From NCBI RefSeq assembly GCF_014534645.1, contig NZ_JACVQF010000200.1, forward strand, positions 490,582 through 554,581: a stretch of DNA of 64,000 nt, read 5' to 3'. The position numbers and the translations under genes are program-made. Shown in pieces: positions 41,200 through 50,396 of the stretch; within the stretch, counting starts at the first letter, position 1; the number at the start of each line of letters is the position of its first letter. The stretch comes from Streptomyces griseicoloratus (GTDB lineage Bacteria; Actinomycetota; Actinomycetes; Streptomycetales; Streptomycetaceae). The notes below the pieces were generated by a model, which made no database searches, was not told the DNA's origin, and worked only from the letters and a program-made list of their open reading frames with translations.

Positions 41200-42219
41200 T
41201 CAGGCCGCGGTGGTCTTCTTCCGGCGGCGTCCGGTTCCCGCGAGGGCGTCGACGAGTTGGTCGCGGCTCATCTTCGAGCGCCCGGCGATGCCCTGTTCGG
41301 TGGCGCGCTGGTACAGCTCCGCCTTGCTCAGTTCTTTCAGCGCCTTCTTGTCCTCGCCGCGGCCGCGGGCGGCCGTCTTCGTGGTCGCCCGCCCGGCCGG
41401 GGTCTTCCGTCCCGTCGAGGGCCGCTCCCCGCCGCCGGCGCCCCGGGCCCGGTCCAGGCTGCCCTGCAGGACCTCCATCAGGTCGATGACGTTGGTGGCC
41501 GCGGGTGCTTCCTCGGCCACGGCCACCTCCTTGCCCTCGGCCTTGGCCCGCACCAGTTCGCGCACCTTCTCCTGGTAGGTGTCGTGGTACCGGGCGGGAT
41601 CCCAGGGGCCGCTGAGGGCGTCGACCAGTTGCAGCGCCATGTCCAGCTCCTTGCCCCGGCTCGCCCGGCCCGACGGCAGCTCCGGAAGCTCCTGGGCCGG
41701 GTCGCGGACCTCGTCGGCCCAGTGCAGCGTCTGCAGCACCAGGACCTCGTCCTCCGCCCGGAGAGCGGTCAGGTACTGCTTGTTCCGCATGACGAAGGTG
41801 GCCACGCCGGCCTTGTTCGCCTCGGCCAGTGCCGTATGGAGCAGTTGGTAGACCTTGAGGTACTCCTTGCCGCGGGGAGCGACGTAGTAGGTGCGGCCGA
41901 AGTAGACCGGTTCGATGCCCTCCAGGTCGACGAAGTCGCTGATCTCGATGGTCTGGGAACGGCCGGGCGCGATCTCGTCGAGCTCGTCCGGCTCGACGAC
42001 GATGTACTCGCCCTCGCTCACCTCGTAGCCCTTGACGATGTCGCCGGGGTCGACCTCCTCGCCGGTGCGCTGGTTGACGCGGCGGTTGCGGATCCGGTCC
42101 GAGGTGCCGCGCTGCAGCTGGTGGAAGTGGACCGTGTGGTCCTCCGTCGCCGTGTACAGGCCGACGGGTACGGTGACCAGCCCGAACGTGATCACGCCCG
42201 TCCAGATCGCCCGTGCCAT
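41200..42219 (-). CDS. ku: Non-homologous end-joining protein Ku
   Basis: 339 residues. Starts [22 protein letters not shown], the family signature, with the Ku core to about 255 ([33 protein letters not shown]). A Lys/Arg/Ala-rich linker and a SAP-like C-terminal helix pair ([32 protein letters not shown]) follow. Homodimeric DNA end-binding protein that recruits LigD; the basic tail aids DNA binding. No LigD is adjacent; only a ligase relic is seen 18 kb away. Open frame upstream of 42219 is a shadow. Confidence 0.95.
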   Translation of the reverse strand: MARAIWTGVITFGLVTVPVGLYTATEDHTVHFHQLQRGTSDRIRNRRVNQRTGEEVDPGDIVKGYEVSEGEYIVVEPDELDEIAPGRSQTIEISDFVDLEGIEPVYFGRTYYVAPRGKEYLKVYQLLHTALAEANKAGVATFVMRNKQYLTALRAEDEVLVLQTLHWADEVRDPAQELPELPSGRASRGKELDMALQLVDALSGPWDPARYHDTYQEKVRELVRAKAEGKEVAVAEEAPAATNVIDLMEVLQGSLDRARGAGGGERPSTGRKTPAGRATTKTAARGRGEDKKALKELSKAELYQRATEQGIAGRSKMSRDQLVDALAGTGRRRKKTTAA

Positions 42220-42542
42220 GGCCGTCCGCTCCGTCCTGCCGCACCACCGAGCCGTGGGGGGCTCGTCTCTCCTGCCACCGTCCCACCGCCGAGGCCGTGG
42301 CGCCGGGTGAGGGGCTCGCCGCTGAGCTTCACCGGTCAGCGCTTTCGCTCTTTCGGGTGATCCGTCGACCGGGCTCCGACGGCGGCGGACGGCGCCGTGA
42401 CGAGTGAGCGCGCGCCGGCCGCGAGGGCTGGCACACGGCGGGCAGCGGGGTTGCGGGGACGGCACGGCACACGTCCCGTGAGGGAGGGACACCACCTGTC
42501 GTGCCTCAGCAGTCCCGCGCACCGATCAAAGGAGCACCGCTC

Positions 42543-43664
42543 ATGAGCCGTCGCCTGGAGACGATCACCCGCGAGGAGCATCTGCGCTTCGTCTCGGCCC
42601 TGCCTTCCGTGAGTCACCTGCAGGTTCCCTCGTGGGGAGACGTGAAGCCGGACTGGCGGGCGGAGAGCGTCGGCTGGTACGACGAGGCGGGCCGTCTCGT
42701 CGGGGCCGGGCTGGTGCTGCTGAGGCCGCTGCCGAGGCTGCGGCGGTACCTCGCCTACCTGCCCGAGGGCCCGGTCATCGACTGGGCGGCGGCGGACCTG
42801 GAGCAGTGGCTGGAGCCGATGCTCGACCACCTCAAGCGGCGGGGCGCCTTCTCCGTGCGGATGGGGCCGCCCGTGGTGACGCGCCGCTGGAGCGCCGGGG
42901 CGGTCAAGGCCGCGATCGCCGATCCCGGGGTGCACCGGCTGCGCGACGTGAAGGCCACCACGCAGCAGCCGGAGGCATCGGAGCTCGCCGCCCGGCTGCG
43001 CCGGATGGGGTGGCGGCGGACCGAGCCCGGCGGCGAGGACGGCTTCGCCGCGGGCCAGCCCCGCTACGTGTGCCAGGTCGCGCTGGCCGGGCGGTCGCTG
43101 GAGGAGATCGAGGGGGGCTTCAACCAGCAGTGGCGGCGCAACATCAAGAAGGCGGAGAAGGCCGGCGTCAAGGTCGTCCGGGGCGGCTACGAGGACCTGC
43201 CCGACTTCCACCGGCTCTACCTGGAGACGGCCGAGCGGGACGGGTTCGTTCCCCGCCCGCTGCCCTACTTCCAGCGCATGTGGACCGCGCTGACCGCCGA
43301 GCACCCCGACCGCATGCGCCTGTACCTCGCGCATCACGACGGAGAGGTGCTCGCGGCGGCCACCATGCTGACCGTGGGCGAGCACGTCTGGTACTCCTAC
43401 GGCGCCTCCACCAGCCGCCGACGCGAGGTGCAGCCGAACAACGCCCTCCAGTGGCGCATGATGTGCGACGCCCATGAACTCGGCGCGGCCGTCTACGACT
43501 TCCGCGGCATCACCGACACCGTGGAGGAGGACGACCACCTGCTGGGACTGCTCCGGTTCAAGGTCGGTGCGGGCGGGGAGGCGGTCGAGTACCTCGGCGA
43601 GTGGGACTACCCGCTGAACAAGGCGCTGCACACGGCCGTGCGGCTGTACCTGTCCCGGCGCTGA
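42543..43664 (+). CDS. femX: FemX-family peptidoglycan aminoacyltransferase
   Basis: 373 residues, two GNAT-like lobes. VSALPSVSHLQVPSWGDVK at the start, GGFNQQWRRNIKKAEKAGVKV near 205-226 and VYDFRGITDTVEEDDHLLGLLRFK near 320-343 are the family blocks. These enzymes add an amino acid (Gly in Streptomyces coelicolor) from tRNA to lipid II, forming the interpeptide bridge at the inner membrane face. AAAGGAGCACCGCTC precedes the ATG, so it is preferred over an in-frame start 14 codons earlier. Single-gene unit, convergent with a methyltransferase gene. Confidence 0.9.
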   Translation: MSRRLETITREEHLRFVSALPSVSHLQVPSWGDVKPDWRAESVGWYDEAGRLVGAGLVLLRPLPRLRRYLAYLPEGPVIDWAAADLEQWLEPMLDHLKRRGAFSVRMGPPVVTRRWSAGAVKAAIADPGVHRLRDVKATTQQPEASELAARLRRMGWRRTEPGGEDGFAAGQPRYVCQVALAGRSLEEIEGGFNQQWRRNIKKAEKAGVKVVRGGYEDLPDFHRLYLETAERDGFVPRPLPYFQRMWTALTAEHPDRMRLYLAHHDGEVLAAATMLTVGEHVWYSYGASTSRRREVQPNNALQWRMMCDAHELGAAVYDFRGITDTVEEDDHLLGLLRFKVGAGGEAVEYLGEWDYPLNKALHTAVRLYLSRR

Positions 43665-43677
43665 CCCCGGCGACGCC

Positions 43678-44418
43678 TCACTCGGCGGGTTTCTCCCAGA
43701 CGGAGACGTGATGGCGGCTCTCGTGGGTGAAGGGTGCCCGTGTCCACCCCTCCCACCGGTGGCGCAGGCGCAGGCCGGCGAGCCTCGCCATCAGGTCGAG
43801 CTCGGACGGCCACACGTACCGGAACGGCACGGACGTGTGCTCGGCGTGTCCGTCGACGACGGTGATGTAGTGGGAGCTCATCGCCTGGGTGACGGTGTCG
43901 TAGGTGTCGAAGGCCCACTGCGTCGGGCCGGCCCGGAACGGCACGGCGGACTGTCCCGGCGGCAGCCGGCGCAGTTCCGGCACCCCGACCTCGATGACGA
44001 ACGATCCGCCGGGCGCGAGGTGGGCGGCGGCGTTGCGGAAGCAGTCCACCTGGGCGTCCTGCGTCGTCAGGTTGTTGATCGTGTTGAAGACGAGGTACGC
44101 CACCGTGAACGTGCCCGGCACCCGGGTCGTGGCGAAGTCCCCGATGGTCACGCCCACGGCGTCGCCGCCCGGCTTGGCGCTCAGCCGGGCGGTCATGGCG
44201 CGGGACATGTCGATGCCGTGGACCGGGACCCCGCGGCGGGCCAGCGGCAGCGCGATCCGGCCGGTGCCGACGCCGAACTCCAGCGCCCCTCCCCCGCCCG
44301 CCAGTTCGGCCAGCAGGTCGACCGCCGGGTCCACCGCCTCCGGCCGGAACATGTCCGCCGACGACTCGTCGTAGGTCGCGGCGATGTCTTCCCCGAAGTG
44401 ACCGTCGTCGTCCACCAT
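43678..44418 (-). CDS. Class I SAM-dependent methyltransferase
   Basis: 246 residues. GGALEFGVGTGRIALPLARRGVPVHGIDMS is motif I; HLAPGGSFVIEVGVPE near 130 is the next strand; VAYLVFNTINNLTTQD carries the substrate region. N-terminal HFGEDIAATYDESSADMF is usual for the family. The frame continues upstream with Arg/Pro-rich shadow sequence, so the ATG at 44418 was taken. Substrate unknown. Downstream on the same strand as the NCS1 permease gene but 56 bases apart, perhaps unrelated. Confidence 0.88.
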   Translation of the reverse strand: MVDDDGHFGEDIAATYDESSADMFRPEAVDPAVDLLAELAGGGGALEFGVGTGRIALPLARRGVPVHGIDMSRAMTARLSAKPGGDAVGVTIGDFATTRVPGTFTVAYLVFNTINNLTTQDAQVDCFRNAAAHLAPGGSFVIEVGVPELRRLPPGQSAVPFRAGPTQWAFDTYDTVTQAMSSHYITVVDGHAEHTSVPFRYVWPSELDLMARLAGLRLRHRWEGWTRAPFTHESRHHVSVWEKPAE

Positions 44419-44474
44419 GCCGGGACCGTACCTCCGGCGGCGGTCGCACGCCCGGGGTTTTCCGGCGGGCGGGG

Positions 44475-45926
44475 TCACGCACGGGCGGGGGCGGGTCCGC
44501 CGTTCAGGCGCGTGAGGAGCACGTAGAGCAGTGAGGCGACGACGATGCCGGCGGGGAGGGCGAGGTCGATGCCGCCCAGGGCCTCGGCGATCGGCCCGGT
44601 GTAGAGGGTGTCGACGCACAGGGCGGCCACGGCGACGCCTCCCGCGAGTGCCAGGGCACCCGCCGGGTTGACGCCCGCGGTGTACCAGAAGGGGCTGTCC
44701 CTGGACTCGTCCGTCAGGGCGGGGCCGTCGTAGCGGTTGCGGCGCAGCAGGATGTCCGTGGCGTAGACGGCCATGGCGGGGCCGAGCAGGACGACGGTGA
44801 GCTGGAGGACGTTGCTGACGGTGTCGAGGAAGTCGGAGACGAGGAGCCCGTACAGGGTGAGGGATACGGCCGCGGTGCCGTCGGCGATCACGCTGAGGGA
44901 GCGGCGGATGCGGATGCCGACGGCCTGGAGGGCGAGTCCCGCGCTGTAGGCGGTCAGGGCGTTGATGGCGATCGTGCCGAGGACGAGGGCGAGCAGGAAG
45001 ACCGGTTCGAACCAGCCGGGCAGGATCGTGCCCAGCCCGGTCTGCGGGTCGGTCATGTCGACGGCGGTCGCGGCGAGGGCGCCGAGGGAGCAGACGACGA
45101 CGCTGGGCACGAAGCCGCCGAGCGCGGTCCAGCCGATGATCGCCTTCGGGGACGTCGTGCGGGGCAGATAGCGGGAGAAGTCGGCGCTGGTGGTGTAGGA
45201 CAGCGGCCCGGCGCCGATGAGGGCGACCCCGGCGAGCACCACCGCCAGGAGGTCGGTGCCGGTGAGCGGTTCGGCCGGTACGTAGGAGAGGTCGGCGTGC
45301 CGGAACACGCTGACCGCGACGACGGCGAACGCGGCGGCGAGGACCAGGGTGATCGGGAGGTACAGCTTCATGATCATGGCGTGCCCGTAGACACCGATGG
45401 CCAGGGTGAGTGCGGCGATCACCATCACGACGACGACCTTGACGCCGGTGCCGGCCGTGATGCCGGTCTTCTCGACGAGGGAGAAGGCGGCGGTCGCGGC
45501 GGCGGCCAGGTTGAGGGCGAAGTAGCAGACGGAGATCAGCCAGCCGACGATCGCGTTGTTGACGCGGTTGCCGCGGATTCCGTAGATCGCCCGCGTGATC
45601 ACTTCGCTCGGTGCGCCCGCGGCGGGGCCGGATATGGACAGCAGCCCCGTGAGCACCCAGAACAGGTTGCCCACCACGATGACCGCGAGGGCCTGCCAGA
45701 GGGTCAGGCCCATGAGCACGAGGGCGCCGCCGACCACGAGGCTCAGGTAGTTGACGTTCGCCGCCGCCCAGACGGAGAACAGCTGCCGCGGGTGGCCGTG
45801 GCGTTCCGCGTCGGGGATGTGGTCGATGCCGTGGGCCTCGATGCGGCCCGCCCGGTCGGACGGGGGCTGCGGTTCCGGATGTGCGGCGCGGGAGCCGGAC
45901 TGCGGGTCAGGGATCGTGGACGCCAT
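44475..45926 (-). CDS. NCS1-family purine/cytosine permease
   Basis: 483 residues, 12 membrane helices. After a soluble N-terminus (about 1-45), NCS1 region NVNYLSLVVGGALVLMGLTLWQAL, then PSEVITRAIYGIRGNRVNN and GAGPLSYTTSADFSRYLPRTTS, typical of the family. It imports a nucleobase or related heterocycle. Divergent from a TetR gene that precedes a YtcJ-type amidohydrolase; together they look like an uptake and ring- or amide-hydrolysis unit for one compound. Only distantly similar to the other NCS1 protein at 8.6-10 kb. Confidence 0.9.
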   Translation of the reverse strand: MASTIPDPQSGSRAAHPEPQPPSDRAGRIEAHGIDHIPDAERHGHPRQLFSVWAAANVNYLSLVVGGALVLMGLTLWQALAVIVVGNLFWVLTGLLSISGPAAGAPSEVITRAIYGIRGNRVNNAIVGWLISVCYFALNLAAAATAAFSLVEKTGITAGTGVKVVVVMVIAALTLAIGVYGHAMIMKLYLPITLVLAAAFAVVAVSVFRHADLSYVPAEPLTGTDLLAVVLAGVALIGAGPLSYTTSADFSRYLPRTTSPKAIIGWTALGGFVPSVVVCSLGALAATAVDMTDPQTGLGTILPGWFEPVFLLALVLGTIAINALTAYSAGLALQAVGIRIRRSLSVIADGTAAVSLTLYGLLVSDFLDTVSNVLQLTVVLLGPAMAVYATDILLRRNRYDGPALTDESRDSPFWYTAGVNPAGALALAGGVAVAALCVDTLYTGPIAEALGGIDLALPAGIVVASLLYVLLTRLNGGPAPARA

Positions 45927-45995
45927 GGGGCCCCTTCCGGGTGCTGGTAACCCACCTGCTTGCTCATTGGTCGCACACTCAATAGCATCGATTCC

Positions 45996-46640
45996 ATGCC
46001 GTCAAGCGTCCAGAACAAGCGAATCCGCAAATCTCCCGCGGCCAGACGTGCGGAAATCGTTGCGGCGGCCGCGGCCGTCGCACTGACCGAGGGGCTGGAG
46101 TGCATCACGCTCCGGCGCATCGCCGAGGAGCTCGGCGTCCGGCCGGGACTGATCAGCCACTACTTCCCGGCGGTGGAGGATCTGGTGGCCGAGGCGTTCG
46201 GCGACGCCGCCGGCTCCGAGCTGGACGCACTCCTGCCCGCCGACCGCGGGGACGCCACCCCCATACAGCACCTGGCGCGGTTCTTCGCCCGGACGAGCGG
46301 GGAGGCCTACGACGACATCAGCCGGCTCTGGCTCAACGCCCGGCACCTGAGCCGCTACCGGCCCACGCTGCGCGACCGGGTCGCCGTCCAGGAGGCCGCC
46401 TGGCGCAACCGGTTCGAAGCGCTCGTCCGCGACGGCGTCGAGCTGGGCGAGTTCCGCACCGCGGATCCGCTCCTGGCCGCCATCCAGATCCTGGTCGTCC
46501 TCGACGGCCTCGGCATGCTCGTCAACAGCGTCGACACCGGCGACGACCCGCCCGCGGTCCGGCACATGCCCGTCACCACGGCGGAGCGCGAACTCGGCCT
46601 GCCCCCGGGCACCCTGACGACCGCCGCCCCCTCGAACTGA
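45996..46640 (+). CDS. TetR-family transcriptional regulator
   Basis: 214 residues. HTH at about 18-62 (AEIVAAAAAVALTEGLECITLRRIAEELGVRPGLISHYFPAVEDLV), C-terminal domain with WLNARHLSRYRPTLRDRV, as in BetI-like regulators. The frame opens 12 codons earlier, but the ATG at 45996 follows an AATAGCAT sequence that could be a -10 for a short-leader transcript. Divergent from the NCS1 permease and 21 bases before the amidohydrolase, so it probably controls both in response to the imported substrate. Confidence 0.9.
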   Translation: MPSSVQNKRIRKSPAARRAEIVAAAAAVALTEGLECITLRRIAEELGVRPGLISHYFPAVEDLVAEAFGDAAGSELDALLPADRGDATPIQHLARFFARTSGEAYDDISRLWLNARHLSRYRPTLRDRVAVQEAAWRNRFEALVRDGVELGEFRTADPLLAAIQILVVLDGLGMLVNSVDTGDDPPAVRHMPVTTAERELGLPPGTLTTAAPSN

Positions 46641-46661
46641 CCGCCCCCAAGGAGCCTCAAC

Positions 46662-48287
46662 GTGCGCACCTCTGTCATCCTGCTCTCGGCCCGTCTGCTC
46701 GACCCGGCCACCGGCGAGTTCCTGCCGCACACCGCGCTGGCCGCGGCCGACGGGCGGATCACCGCCCTGGGCGACGACCGGGAGGTCCGCGCGCTCGCGG
46801 ACGCCTCGACGACGGTGATCGACGTCAAGGGCGGCGTCGTCACGCCGGGCCTGGTCGACGGGCACACCCATCCCGTCTCCGGCGCCGACCTGACGCACGG
46901 TCTGGACCTGTCGGGCTGCACCGGTCTGGAGGACGTGCGCGACGCGCTGGCCCGCGCGGTGCGGGACCTCGCCCCCGGCGCATGGCTGCACGGCTGGGGT
47001 CTGGACCCCAACGTCTTCGGCGACGGCCCCGTCGGGACGGCGCCCTTCGACGCCGTGCTCGACGGCGTGCCCGCGTTCCTGCTGCTCTTCGACGCGCACT
47101 CCGCGCTGGCCAGCCGGCGCGCGCTGGAACTCGCCGGGGTGGACGGGCCGCGTTCCTTCGCCCAGGCCACCGCCGAGGTGGTGTGCGACGCGGACGGCAG
47201 GCCCACCGGTCTGCTCCTGGAGGACGCCGCCTGCGAGCTGGTGGAGCGCGTGGCCCCGCAGCCCACCCGTGAGGAGCGCCGCGAGCGGCTCGTCGCCGCG
47301 CTGCGCGCCATGGCCGCCACCGGTCTCACCGGCGGACATGTCATGGACGCGAACGGCGACAGCCTCGCGCTCTACGGGGAACTGGACGCGGCCGGGCGGC
47401 TGCCGCTGCGCCTGCGGGTGGCGCCCTGGTGCCAGCCCGGCACCGACGCCGACGGCGTCCGCGCGCTCATCGAGCAGCAGGGCACGGGCGGACGGCTGTG
47501 GCGGACCGCCGGCGTCAAGATCTTCATGGACGGCACCATCGACAACGGCACCGCGTGGCTGGAGCACCCGGACTGTCACGGCGAGTCCCGGCACGCCTTC
47601 TGGCCGGACCCGCAGGAGTACACCCGCATCGTCGGCGAGCTGCACCGGGCCGGCGTGCCCACGGCCACCCACGCGATCGGCGACGCGGCCGTACGCCATG
47701 TCCTCGACGCCGTCGAGAAGGCCCAGGCCGACTCCGGACGCGGGGTCCGCCACCGGGTCGAGCACATCGAGACCGTCCCCGACGACACCCTGCGCAGGTT
47801 CGCCGGACTCGGGGTCGTCGCCTCCATGCAGCCCACCCACTGCTGCGACTTCACCCGGGCCGACCACACCGACAACTGGTCGCGCCGACTCGGCGAGCAG
47901 CGGGCCTCACGCGCCTGGCGCTGCCGCGACCTGCACGACTCCGGTGCCGTCGTGGCCCTCGGCTCCGACTGGCCGATCGCCCCGTACCCGCCGCTGGGCG
48001 TCATGGCCGGTGCCCGGCACCGCCGGCCGACCCGCGACCTCACCCAGGCCCCGCACGGCCCGGAGCAGGCGCTGACGGCGCTGGAGGCCCTGCAGGGCAT
48101 GACCGTCAACGCCGCCTACGCGGCCGGCGAGGAGCACGAGGCCGGCCGGATCGCCGTCGGCCACCGCGCCGACCTGACGGTCCTGGCCGCCGATCCGCTC
48201 ACCACCCCGGCCACCGAGCTGCCGGACGTTCCCGTGCTGCTCACGGTCCTCGACGGCGACCCGACCCATCGCGACGCCGCCCTGTGA
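46662..48287 (+). CDS. YtcJ-type metal-dependent amidohydrolase
   Basis: 541 residues, composite beta-sandwich plus TIM barrel. Metal site HTHP in PGLVDGHTHPVSG near 67-70; a carboxylated-Lys or Glu region in FMDGTIDNGTAWLEHP; His in PTATHAIGDAAV and RVEHIETVP; final Asp in ALGSDWPIAPYPPLG. All metal ligands appear present. YtcJ proteins hydrolyse amide, imide or formamide bonds; substrates mostly unknown. GTG start with AAGGAG 7 bases upstream. Adjacent TetR and NCS1 permease genes suggest a nucleobase-like or cyclic amide substrate. Confidence 0.9.
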   Translation: MRTSVILLSARLLDPATGEFLPHTALAAADGRITALGDDREVRALADASTTVIDVKGGVVTPGLVDGHTHPVSGADLTHGLDLSGCTGLEDVRDALARAVRDLAPGAWLHGWGLDPNVFGDGPVGTAPFDAVLDGVPAFLLLFDAHSALASRRALELAGVDGPRSFAQATAEVVCDADGRPTGLLLEDAACELVERVAPQPTREERRERLVAALRAMAATGLTGGHVMDANGDSLALYGELDAAGRLPLRLRVAPWCQPGTDADGVRALIEQQGTGGRLWRTAGVKIFMDGTIDNGTAWLEHPDCHGESRHAFWPDPQEYTRIVGELHRAGVPTATHAIGDAAVRHVLDAVEKAQADSGRGVRHRVEHIETVPDDTLRRFAGLGVVASMQPTHCCDFTRADHTDNWSRRLGEQRASRAWRCRDLHDSGAVVALGSDWPIAPYPPLGVMAGARHRRPTRDLTQAPHGPEQALTALEALQGMTVNAAYAAGEEHEAGRIAVGHRADLTVLAADPLTTPATELPDVPVLLTVLDGDPTHRDAAL

Positions 48288-48388
48288 CCCGAGCGCCGGC
48301 CGGTCCCCCGCGGGTTCCGCTCCACTCCTCCGTGGGCAGGGACAGTGAAGGTCGTCCGAGGCGCTGATCCGAGACGAGGGGTGGGCGG

Positions 48389-49105
48389 GTGGCACAACTG
48401 CTGGTGGTGCAGAACGGCCGAAGCGGCGGGCCGGGCCGGTTCGGTGACTGGCTGGCCGAGGAGGGTGTGACGCCCGACGTGGTCCGCGCCTACGCCGGGG
48501 CCGCCCTCCCCCACAGCCTGGAGCCGTACCGGGGGGTGATGGTTCTCGGCGGCGGCTACCTGCCGGACGACGACGACCGCGCGCCCTGGCTCCCGCGGAC
48601 GCGCGCGCTGGTCGCCGAGGCCCTCGGGCGCGGTGTCCCGGTGTTCGGGATCTGCCTGGGCGGACAGCTCCTCGCCCAGGTGGCCGGCGGCACCGTGCGG
48701 GGCCGGTCGGGCACACCGGAGTTCGGCAGTACGCCGCTGACGGTGCGTGCCGAGGCCGGTACGGATCCGCTGTTCCGTGGGCTGCCGGGGCGGGTCACGG
48801 GCATCGAGCACCATGTGGACGCCATCACCGCCCTGCCCGCGGGAGCCGTCTGGCTGATGGAGAGCGCGCACTGCCCGTACCAGGCGTTCCGGGTCGGCGA
48901 CCGGGCGTGGGGCGTGCAGTTCCACCCCGAGGCCGACGCGGAGCGGGTCCGGTCGTGGGACCCGGAGCGGCTGCGGGCCGAGGGGGTGGATCCCGGGGAA
49001 CTCCGCCGCACCGCGGAACGCGACGAGCCGGCGGCCACCGGGGTGTGGCACCGGGTAGCCCGTCGCTTCGCCGCCGTCGTGCGCGGCGGATCACCGACCG
49101 GATGA
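48389..49105 (+). CDS. Type 1 glutamine amidotransferase
   Basis: 238 residues. Nucleophile Cys in VFGICLGGQLLAQ near 87-99; catalytic His and Glu in VQFHPEADAE near 178-187. GMVVLGGG-type turn at VMVLGGGYLPDDD. It belongs to the GuaA-like stand-alone class annotated in many actinomycetes; the ammonia acceptor or the glutamyl substrate is unknown. GTG start. Its last 15 bases overlap the 3' end of the convergent MFS gene. Confidence 0.88.
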   Translation: MAQLLVVQNGRSGGPGRFGDWLAEEGVTPDVVRAYAGAALPHSLEPYRGVMVLGGGYLPDDDDRAPWLPRTRALVAEALGRGVPVFGICLGGQLLAQVAGGTVRGRSGTPEFGSTPLTVRAEAGTDPLFRGLPGRVTGIEHHVDAITALPAGAVWLMESAHCPYQAFRVGDRAWGVQFHPEADAERVRSWDPERLRAEGVDPGELRRTAERDEPAATGVWHRVARRFAAVVRGGSPTG

Positions 49106-50338
49106 CTCCCGCGGGCCGTCGGGCGGGGGACCCCCGGCACGTCCCCTCGCCCTCCACCGGGAGCCCGCCCAGCCGGCGCCCACCAGCGCGGTGACGGCGG
49201 CGAGAACGGCGTACGAGACGGTGTACGAGGTCGCGGTGGCGACCCCGCCGGCGGCGAGGGCGCCGAGCCCCGTTCCCGCGTCGAAGCCGACGTTCCACGC
49301 CGTCCCGGCGGACGATCGGGCCCGTTCGCCGGCGGCGGCGAAGGACTGTACGAGGGTCAGGTTCTGCAGGCCGCCGTAGGCGACGCCCACGGCGAGCATG
49401 CCTCCGACCAGGAGGACCCGCCCGGTCGTGCCGTGGCCGCTCGCCGTGCCCGCGCCGATCGCCGCGAGTCCGGCGGCGCCGGCGAAGAGCAGCGGTGCGA
49501 TCGCCGGGGCGGCGCCGTGGCGGTCGGCGAAGCCCCCGAAACCCCAGCGGCACAGCGCCGCCGTTCCGGTGAACACCAGCAACGCCACGTACACGGTGAC
49601 CGGGTCGGGGTCCAGGCGTGGCGTGAACGTGAGCACGGCACCGCCGGCCGCGGTGATGGCGAGCAACGCGGCGATCGGCCCTGTCAGGGCGCGGCGCAGT
49701 CGGGCGGTGTCGCGCCGCTCGGCGGGCCGGGCGGGGTCGGCGGGCGGCCCGTCCGAGGCGTGCAGGGCGCGGGCCACGGGCCCGGCGAGCGGAGCTGCGA
49801 GCAGCGGAACGACGGCGAACGTGAACACCAGCCAGAACCCGGCCCGTTCGGCGAGCCAGGGCGCGAGGGGGACGAGCAGGAACTGCGGGGCAGCGACGGC
49901 GACTCCGTAGGCCCCGACCGCGCGACCGCGACGAGCGGGTTCGACGAGAGCGGCGACCCCCATGGCACCGCAGACGGTGATGATTCCGAAGCCGAGTCCG
50001 CGCACCGCCGCGAGTGCCGTGACCGCCCACACGTCGTCGGTGAGCAGGTGCAGGGGGCCGGGAGCGCCGAGCAGGCACGCCCCGAGGACGAGTGTCCGGC
50101 GCCAGCCGAGGCGGCCGAGGGCTCTTCCCACGAGCAGCTGCGCGATCACCGTGCAGAGCATGAGGACGCCGTTGACCACTCCGGCGCCCAGCTCGTCGGC
50201 CCCGCCGTCGAGCACCCACAGCGGTGCGACCGGCAGGAGCAGCGCCAGGCCGGCGAAGCCGAGCGCGGTCGAGCCGAGCAGGGACGGCATTCCGGGCGCC
50301 CGCCAGACCGACGAGGCGGCGCGGGCGCGGCCGGTCAC
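49091..50338 (-). CDS. MFS transporter (drug/metabolite exporter type)
   Basis: 415 residues, 12 helices. First helix LLGSTALGFAGLALLLPVAPLWV; motif A-like GRALGRLGWRRTLVLGA near 72-88; RGLGFGIITVCG in helix 4. GTG at 50338 chosen because GGAGGG lies 9 bases upstream; an in-frame ATG 9 codons earlier exists. Substrate cannot be told, though the family and absence of nearby catabolic genes favour export. Divided from the SGNH hydrolase gene on the same strand by 58 bases. Confidence 0.88.
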   Translation of the reverse strand: MTGRARAASSVWRAPGMPSLLGSTALGFAGLALLLPVAPLWVLDGGADELGAGVVNGVLMLCTVIAQLLVGRALGRLGWRRTLVLGACLLGAPGPLHLLTDDVWAVTALAAVRGLGFGIITVCGAMGVAALVEPARRGRAVGAYGVAVAAPQFLLVPLAPWLAERAGFWLVFTFAVVPLLAAPLAGPVARALHASDGPPADPARPAERRDTARLRRALTGPIAALLAITAAGGAVLTFTPRLDPDPVTVYVALLVFTGTAALCRWGFGGFADRHGAAPAIAPLLFAGAAGLAAIGAGTASGHGTTGRVLLVGGMLAVGVAYGGLQNLTLVQSFAAAGERARSSAGTAWNVGFDAGTGLGALAAGGVATATSYTVSYAVLAAVTALVGAGWAGSRWRARGRAGGPPPDGPRESSGR

Positions 50339-50396
50339 GTCGTTGGTCCCTCCATCCAGCATCGGCAGATGGTATACCAACGGGTTCGCAGGGGCC

